Assembly (NCBI GenBank): GCA_947458545.1
Contig: CANGYH010000001.1
Span: forward strand, 1,715,800 to 1,779,799
From: Cytophagaceae bacterium
GTDB taxonomy: Bacteria > Bacteroidota > Bacteroidia > Cytophagales > Flexibacteraceae
Length of the DNA stretch: 64,000 nt
Direction of reading: 5' to 3'
The notes beneath the pieces are model-generated. The model saw only the letters and a program-made list of their open reading frames with translations, had not been told where the DNA came from and searched no databases. The position numbers were made by a program, and so were the translations under genes. Of the stretch, positions 59,069-64,000 are shown one piece after another (the first letter of the stretch is position 1; each line of letters opens with the position of its first letter).

Positions 59069-59884
59069 CTACTCAACTGCCCCCACCGACCTAAGGACGG
59101 CAGATACTTCTTCTATCACCAGTGGTGTATGGCCCTCTTGCCAGGGGTGGGCCCAGCGGGTTTGGGAGAGCCAGGCTTGGGCTTGGGCTTCGTCTAGGCC
59201 GTAGTGGGTGGCAATCTGTTGGGGAGCGGTAGGGTCTTGGGCCAGTTGGTGGGCGCGTTGTAGGGCCTGGGCCATCAAGGTGCGGATTTGATCGGCACGC
59301 GCGGCCCAGATGTCGGGGCGGACGGCCAGGGCGAAGGCGGGCCATGGTGCGGGTAGGTCTCCCAGGTGGCGGAAGGTGCCGTTGGCCACCAGGGGGTGGG
59401 TGGTATAACGCTCCCACAAGAAACCGGCGGCTTCTACGTGGGTGAGGGCCTGGACGGCACCCGCCAGATTGCCTACTTCAACAAAGGAGACAGATTCTGC
59501 CGGCCAGCCCTCGCGGCGGGCCAGGAGGTAGGTCATCAACTGCGATCCAGAGCCTTTGCGGGAGATGGCAAAGGGCTTGCCGCGCAGGTCGGCCAGTTTG
59601 TGGTAGGGAGACGAGGCCCCGGTATGGATGCCCCAAATCAGCGGCGTTTCTACCCAAAAGCCGGGGACTATAGCCTGCCCGCCTTTGGCCAGGTAGGCGG
59701 CGGCGCCCTCCGTCAGCACCAGGGCAGCATCTATGCTATCGGCATCCAGCGCCTGGAACATGGCTCCGGTGCCGCCTGGGTAGTCTTGCCAGGCAAAAGG
59801 CACTGCAGCCCCCTCGGCCTGCAGCAGGTGGAAGGGCAGGTTGAAATGCTCGGGCACGCCGCCGAGGCGGAGGGGCTGTTCCAT
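59069..59884 (-). CDS. Cytoplasmic-looking substrate-binding-type protein
   Basis: The 271-residue protein resembles the type 2 periplasmic binding fold of SsuA/NMT1/ThiY-like proteins: LRLGGVPEHFNLPFHLLQAEG at the start, FQALDADSIDAALVLTEGAAA, then GKPFAISRKGSGSQLMTYLL. It has no signal peptide or lipobox in the obvious start, which is unusual for a transport component. There is no ABC permease or ATPase beside it. The ligand and role are unknown. The SDR gene precedes it by 13 bp on the same strand. Confidence 0.75.
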   Translation of the reverse strand: MEQPLRLGGVPEHFNLPFHLLQAEGAAVPFAWQDYPGGTGAMFQALDADSIDAALVLTEGAAAYLAKGGQAIVPGFWVETPLIWGIHTGASSPYHKLADLRGKPFAISRKGSGSQLMTYLLARREGWPAESVSFVEVGNLAGAVQALTHVEAAGFLWERYTTHPLVANGTFRHLGDLPAPWPAFALAVRPDIWAARADQIRTLMAQALQRAHQLAQDPTAPQQIATHYGLDEAQAQAWLSQTRWAHPWQEGHTPLVIEEVSAVLRSVGAVE

Positions 59885-59897
59885 GCTTTGGGTAGGG

Positions 59898-60743
59898 TTA
59901 GGCTGCGTCTGGATAGTCGGCAGAGAGGGTCAGGGCTTCGTGCTGTTGGGCCTCGGCTTGGAGGTCTGCTACCTTTTTGAAGAAAGTGCGGTGGGCACCG
60001 GCACCGAGCAGCAAGCGTAGGGGCGGCTGGTCCATAGCGGCCACGGCTGCCATGGCGGCGGCGGCGCGGTCTGGGTCGCCTTTTTGGCGGCCGTTGGCGC
60101 CATCCAGGTAGGCAAACATGGTGCCGACGGTGGCCTCGTAGGCCTCGATGCGCTGCTCTGCATAGACAAGGCTGCGGCCGGCCCAATCGGTACGGAAAGG
60201 CCCGGGCTCGATGAGCGTTGAGGTAATGCCAACGGCGGCACCTTCTTTGTGCAGGCCCTCGGAGAAGCCCTCGAGCGCGAATTTGCTGGCTGAGTACATA
60301 GCTCCGCCCGGGGCCGCGTTGAGGCCGGCGATGCTGCTGACGTGCAAGAATCTCCCGCCGCCTGCCTGGCGCATCAGCGGCAGGAAGGCTTTGGTGACGG
60401 CCACGGCTCCGAAGAAGTTTACCTCGAACTGGTGGCGGATCTGGGCATCGCCCATGCCCTCTATGGAGCCGACCAGACCATAACCGGCATTGTTGACGAC
60501 CACATCTACCCTGCCCCACCGTTGCCAGGCCTGCGCAACGGTGGCTTCAATCTGACCTGGCTGGGTGACGTCTAACGGCAAAGCGAGGTAATTGTCGGCA
60601 GTGGCCCCTGGCAAGCTGGCGATGTTAGCTGGCTTGCGAGCCGTTGCGACCACCCGGTGGCCGTGTGCCAGCAGGTAGATGGCCAGGGCACGGCCCAGGC
60701 CTGTGCTGCAGCCGGTAATGAACCAGGTTTGCGATATTGACAT
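59898..60743 (-). CDS. Short-chain dehydrogenase/reductase
   Basis: The 281-residue protein is a classical SDR: TGCSTGLGRALAIYLL forms the nucleotide-binding turn, VVVNNAGYGLVGSIEGM follows, and YSASKFALEGFSEGL has the catalytic Tyr-x3-Lys near 155-159. A Ser appears in FLHVSSIAGLNAAPG. The substrate is unknown. It may be co-transcribed with the substrate-binding-type protein downstream. Confidence 0.9.
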   Translation of the reverse strand: MSISQTWFITGCSTGLGRALAIYLLAHGHRVVATARKPANIASLPGATADNYLALPLDVTQPGQIEATVAQAWQRWGRVDVVVNNAGYGLVGSIEGMGDAQIRHQFEVNFFGAVAVTKAFLPLMRQAGGGRFLHVSSIAGLNAAPGGAMYSASKFALEGFSEGLHKEGAAVGITSTLIEPGPFRTDWAGRSLVYAEQRIEAYEATVGTMFAYLDGANGRQKGDPDRAAAAMAAVAAMDQPPLRLLLGAGAHRTFFKKVADLQAEAQQHEALTLSADYPDAA

Positions 60744-60767
60744 AGGCCAGCAAAGGTATGGCGGCCA

Positions 60768-61217
60768 TTAAGGCTGTTGCTTGTGGGTAGCAATAACCTG
60801 GGCCAGTTTGTCTGCATCAGCTTCTTTGATACCGATGTAAACGCTTTTGCCCGAGGTTAGCTCTAGCTTGAGCGCCCACGAGCCGCTTATGGAGTATGCC
60901 CAGGCCTTTTTGGTGAAGCTATAGCGGAAGCCCCAGCCGCCAAAGTCTAGCAGGGGTTTGTAGCGTATCGCCTCGGCAGAGGTAATGGTATGCCAGGGGT
61001 AACTCCGCCTAAAAAACGGGGTAAGCTGGAACTCGACACCAGCGGCTGATACGTCTAAGTTGAGATAAAAGGTTGCGTACAACAGCAGGCTTAGCCCAGC
61101 AGGCAGCAGGAAAATATATGCAGGCTGGCCTGCGGCATGGCTGAGATAAACAGAGCCAGTGCCAATTGCAACCAGGACAAGGAGCCAGACGAGCGCGAAT
61201 CGTTGTTGGGTACGCAT
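60768..61217 (-). CDS. Membrane protein with PH-like domain, unknown
   Basis: The 149-residue protein has two hydrophobic segments near the N-terminus (ALVWLLVLVAIGTGSVYL and AYIFLLPAGLSLLLYATFY). A beta-rich C-terminal half follows (EFQLTPFFRRSYPWHTITS and LKLELTSGKSVYIGIKEAD), like bacterial PH-domain membrane proteins. I do not assign a named family. It lies divergent to the CgeB-like glycosyltransferase. Confidence 0.68.
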   Translation of the reverse strand: MRTQQRFALVWLLVLVAIGTGSVYLSHAAGQPAYIFLLPAGLSLLLYATFYLNLDVSAAGVEFQLTPFFRRSYPWHTITSAEAIRYKPLLDFGGWGFRYSFTKKAWAYSISGSWALKLELTSGKSVYIGIKEADADKLAQVIATHKQQP

Positions 61218-61284
61218 AAGCCGAGGAATGTTGCCGCTGCTAAGGTAAATGGGCTATGGTTGAATGCTAACTCTAGGAGAGCAG

Positions 61285-61316
61285 TTGGCCTTAGGCGAGG
61301 AAATCAACTACATTAG
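61285..61316 (+). promoter_or_regulatory. Promoter of the CgeB-like glycosyltransferase gene
   Basis: TTG at 61285-61287 and TACATTAG at 61309-61316 are 21 bp apart. The -7 box differs from TAnnTTTG by one base and ends 4 nt before the ATG at 61321. Confidence 0.55.
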
Positions 61317-61320
61317 GGGC

Positions 61321-62307
61321 ATGCCTCGCATTCTATACATCGTAGCCCCAGAGACAGACTACCAGCAAGATATGGTCTTTGCAGGGTTGGTAGATTTGCT
61401 GGGAGCTGCGCAAGTGCGGGTGGTCCCCTTTAATATCCACTATCACTGGGCGCGCAAGCCGTATCCACGCAACTTGGGCCGCACGCCCAATTGGCCTTTG
61501 TTGGATTTGCGGCGGCTAGGCAAATTTGAGCCAACAGCCGTAGTGGTGGCGTCGTGCAAGCCCAAGACGATGGCCACCTACCTAGAGCTATTGCCTAAGC
61601 TCCCTCAAAGTATACCACATGTATTTTTAGATGGAGGAGACTGGCCCGCACTAGGCGGAGATCTGGAGCGGCTAGGAGGCCAACATTTGTGGAAAGCTGT
61701 TCTGCAAAAGCGTCCGTTTGATTTAATATTCAAGCGAGAGAAATTAATTGCTGAAACCTATGCGCCCGAAGTGGTAGCCTTTCCGTTTTGTGTTAGGATG
61801 GATCTGATGCCAGAGGTTGATACTGCGGCTGCAAAGCCGTACGACGTCAGCTTTTGGGCCGTTGAAAGCCACCCCATACGCACGCAGGCACTGCAACTGC
61901 TAGAAAATAACTTTGATTGCAAAGCCAACGGCACGACGCTAAAACAAGTGTTTTCTAAATACAAGCGGAAAGGCATCTTTTATTTGGAAGAGCTTAGCCG
62001 TTGCCGTGTCGTACTTAACCTACGCGGCGCCGGGCACGACACGTTGCGATATTGGGAGGTGCCAGCCCTCAAAACGTGCATGGTGAGCACGCAACCACCT
62101 ATAGAGATCCCGAATAATTACCAAGATAATGAGCATGTCATCTTCATTAAAGATGACCTGAGCGATATGATACCTCGGATAGAAATGTGCCTGGCAGATA
62201 CCGCATCATGCCAAGCAAGAGGACAAGCAGCTTATGCGCACACTTTGGCGCATCACACGCACATTCACAGGGCGCGATATCTGTTGGATTTTATCAGCCG
62301 TCTGTAG
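61321..62307 (+). CDS. CgeB-like glycosyltransferase
   Basis: The 328-residue protein has an N-terminal Rossmann-like domain (RILYIVAPETDYQQDMVFAG) and a C-terminal domain with RCRVVLNLRGAGHDTLRYWE and TCMVSTQPPIEIPN, the CgeB/spore-maturation-type pattern of GT-B enzymes. The end, DTASCQARGQAAYAHTLAHH, is typical of the nucleotide-sugar binding helix. It probably decorates a surface polysaccharide or protein. An upstream in-frame ATG adds a short unlike segment, so I start at 61321. Confidence 0.82.
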   Translation: MPRILYIVAPETDYQQDMVFAGLVDLLGAAQVRVVPFNIHYHWARKPYPRNLGRTPNWPLLDLRRLGKFEPTAVVVASCKPKTMATYLELLPKLPQSIPHVFLDGGDWPALGGDLERLGGQHLWKAVLQKRPFDLIFKREKLIAETYAPEVVAFPFCVRMDLMPEVDTAAAKPYDVSFWAVESHPIRTQALQLLENNFDCKANGTTLKQVFSKYKRKGIFYLEELSRCRVVLNLRGAGHDTLRYWEVPALKTCMVSTQPPIEIPNNYQDNEHVIFIKDDLSDMIPRIEMCLADTASCQARGQAAYAHTLAHHTHIHRARYLLDFISRL

Positions 62308-62346
62308 CCCGAAAAGTGCCCTACGCCACCTTGGGCAAATACTGCG

Positions 62347-63795
62347 CTATCGGACCTCTGCTTTATATAAGGCATAATGCTGGCCCGTAGCCAGGCGTGT
62401 AAAGCCGGTGGTATCTGGCAAGAGTGTACCCAAAATATTCTTTTCTAAGAGGAAGAACTTTACGCCCTCTTGTGCAGCCTTGTGTAGGTTGAAGGTGTGA
62501 TGGCCATCAGCCGAATTTTCTTGATAGGCTTGCCAAAAGCGTAAGCTGGGGCCGGGTGCTCTGAAGAATGAAAGGCTGATTGGCCCAACCACAGGCGCAG
62601 GCCCTATTAAGCTCTGCATATGTGCCAACTCTTGTCTTTGCGCCGGTCCGTCAGCCCCGAGGCTATACCAGGCTATGTTTACTGATAAGGAAAAAACAAT
62701 ATGACATGCCAAGGCAATAAAACTAAGCCGCCACAAGTACCTCTTAATAGCGGAAGTTTCAGTAATTAAGATGATAGACTGCACCATTAATATACTCATA
62801 AATGGTATAAAATAGGTGAGATACTTGCTTGTTTTACCATGCGCTATAATGGCCAATACCAGCATGGCCGTAAATAAATATAGCATCAAATTTCGGTGCC
62901 GCCTCCAGAGAGATTTATACTGTCCGCCGACCAATAGAATAAAGCTTGCTGAAAAGAAAATCTCGCGCGGGCTATGGAAATAGCGCTCGTGCTCCTTAAG
63001 CAAGCTAACAATCGGCCGGTACCAGGAAAGGTCCTCCCGAAGCAAAGCGGGGTCGGCCACAAGCTGTTGCTGGTATAGGCTCCAACGCCCTGGCTGCCAC
63101 AAGTCTAGCGTATATAAGCCGGCAGTAAAACCGGCGGCTATCCCAGCCCATAGTACTGCCTTGTAGCGATTCTGGGCTAATAATACAACCAGGGTTGCTC
63201 CAACAAAAGCCAGCCCATTTAAGTGAAACAATGCTGCCAAGCCCGCAAAAATCCCTGCGCCTGCCGCGTAGGCAATACTTTGTAACTGCAAATACCTTTG
63301 AAGGCAATAAAATGCACCTAGGCCCATGCACATGACGGCCGTGTCTGGCCTAAAAATTAGCGCGTGCTCAAATACCTGGCTATGCAAAAGGGTCAGTAAC
63401 AAAACAGCCCAAGGTGCCCATGAGGGCCATGTTTGGTTTTTGGCAATTCGGTAGGTAAAAGCCAGACCTGCAATTGTGTAGAGCAATGCCAAAATTTTAA
63501 GTGGCCAAATTGAAAAGCCAAACAAGCGAATTAGCAGTGCGCCTTGTACCAAGAACCCTTTATGATACACGAGCAATCGCTCTGGGTATTGCACGTAATT
63601 AGCCAGGAGATCGGTGCGGGCATGCCCCACCTGGGCTATCCAATAGGCATAATCTCCTAGCCAAGCATCATCTACATCGATGGGGCGGAGGGGAATGGTC
63701 AATATCAAAAGGGCCCCCAAGGCCCAGGTTAAAATGCTGAAAGTTCTTTTTAGCTGGGCTTTCTTGGAGACAGATGCAGTAATTGTAAGGGACAC
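62347..63795 (-). CDS. Glycosyltransferase family 39-like membrane protein
   Basis: The 482-residue protein has about eleven to twelve transmembrane helices. The first periplasmic loop carries PLRPIDVDDAWLGDYAYW, with the acidic DD residues that act as catalytic base in GT-C enzymes such as ArnT and PMT. A conserved RPDTAVMCMGLGAFY follows in the next loop region. It should transfer a sugar from a lipid-phosphate carrier on the periplasmic side. Acceptor unknown. It ends 40 bp from the convergent CgeB-like gene. Confidence 0.85.
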   Translation of the reverse strand: MSLTITASVSKKAQLKRTFSILTWALGALLILTIPLRPIDVDDAWLGDYAYWIAQVGHARTDLLANYVQYPERLLVYHKGFLVQGALLIRLFGFSIWPLKILALLYTIAGLAFTYRIAKNQTWPSWAPWAVLLLTLLHSQVFEHALIFRPDTAVMCMGLGAFYCLQRYLQLQSIAYAAGAGIFAGLAALFHLNGLAFVGATLVVLLAQNRYKAVLWAGIAAGFTAGLYTLDLWQPGRWSLYQQQLVADPALLREDLSWYRPIVSLLKEHERYFHSPREIFFSASFILLVGGQYKSLWRRHRNLMLYLFTAMLVLAIIAHGKTSKYLTYFIPFMSILMVQSIILITETSAIKRYLWRLSFIALACHIVFSLSVNIAWYSLGADGPAQRQELAHMQSLIGPAPVVGPISLSFFRAPGPSLRFWQAYQENSADGHHTFNLHKAAQEGVKFFLLEKNILGTLLPDTTGFTRLATGQHYALYKAEVR

Positions 63796-63855
63796 TGTAT
63801 TAGATTAAAGAGCGTACTAAGCTACTATAAGTCAAGGAATGAATTGTGTATAAAC

Positions 63856-63888
63856 ACAAAAGCCCCACGATTGCTCGTGAGGCTTTGT
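63856..63888 (-). terminator. Terminator of the rRNA operon
   Basis: On the minus strand AAAGCCTCACGA and TCGTGGGGCTTT pair with one G-T pair around GCAAT, followed by TGT. It lies just past the 5S rRNA. Confidence 0.85.
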
Positions 63889-63896
63889 TTGATGTG

Positions 63897-64000
<104 letters not shown>

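Overview
The window looks like chromosomal DNA from a GC-rich member of the Bacteroidota, probably Cytophagia-like. Four things support this: three proteins with type IX secretion (T9SS) C-terminal sorting domains, a TonB receptor with a carboxypeptidase-regulatory-like N-terminus, a Bacteroidota-type TraR/DksA protein and YifB-family ATPase, and many copies of the Bacteroidota -7 promoter element TAnnTTTG. Nearly all of it is ordinary chromosome. I see no integrase, no complete insertion sequence and no CRISPR array.

Layout. 1-5.5 kb (minus strand): end of a WecG/TagA glycosyltransferase gene, a DksA/TraR protein, a YdeI-like protein, a PIN toxin pair, an ABC-F ATPase and a DUF433/DUF5615 pair. 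5.5-8.6 kb: long-chain acyl-CoA ligase, purE, a biotin-carrier protein. 8.7-19.4 kb (minus): a 1182-residue T9SS cargo with delta-60 repeats, tRNA-Arg, a CxxCH T9SS cargo, a response-regulator/flavoprotein fusion, DUF1573, a TonB receptor and a PepSY-like protein. 19.6-29 kb: amidohydrolase, an AT-rich GIY-YIG gene, OmpH, thiD, serS, tsaB, a serine hydrolase, a ParE-type pair, MutT and tRNA-Val. 29.2-30.7 kb: three consecutive low-complexity secreted proteins and a 123-bp palindromic element. 30.7-35.3 kb (minus): ComM/YifB, a capsule export lipoprotein, asd and an Asp-rich lipoprotein. 35.8-39.2 kb: nrdB, a SatD-like gene with two operator palindromes, a decayed membrane-protein gene and a GlmU-like protein. 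39.2-50 kb (minus): HNH, dnaE, two HEPN/MNT modules, murA, an orphan terminase small subunit, and an HhH/beta-barrel protein with a PorV-like protein. 50-64 kb: O-antigen ligase, NifU, CPBP, a T9SS cargo, a disordered protein next to a YciF-like protein, SRPBCC, tRNA-Thr, membrane pyrophosphatase, a TacA/TacT pair, a substrate-binding protein, SDR, PH-like protein, two glycosyltransferases, and 5S rRNA at the right edge.

How the genes work together. Housekeeping functions (purine, threonine/lysine, deoxynucleotide, tRNA and cell-wall synthesis, replication) alternate with envelope functions (polysaccharide synthesis and export, T9SS cargo, TonB uptake). Six toxin-antitoxin-like pairs lie in 64 kb. 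The most interesting items are the SatD-like gene with its double operator and broken partner, the duplicated mosaic HEPN/MNT modules, the recurring TAnnTTTG-N4/5-ATG spacing that implies leaderless mRNAs, the response-regulator fusion to a thioredoxin-reductase-like domain without its CxxC, and the disordered protein next to a YciF-like protein. I did not find one large system that I could call new with confidence.
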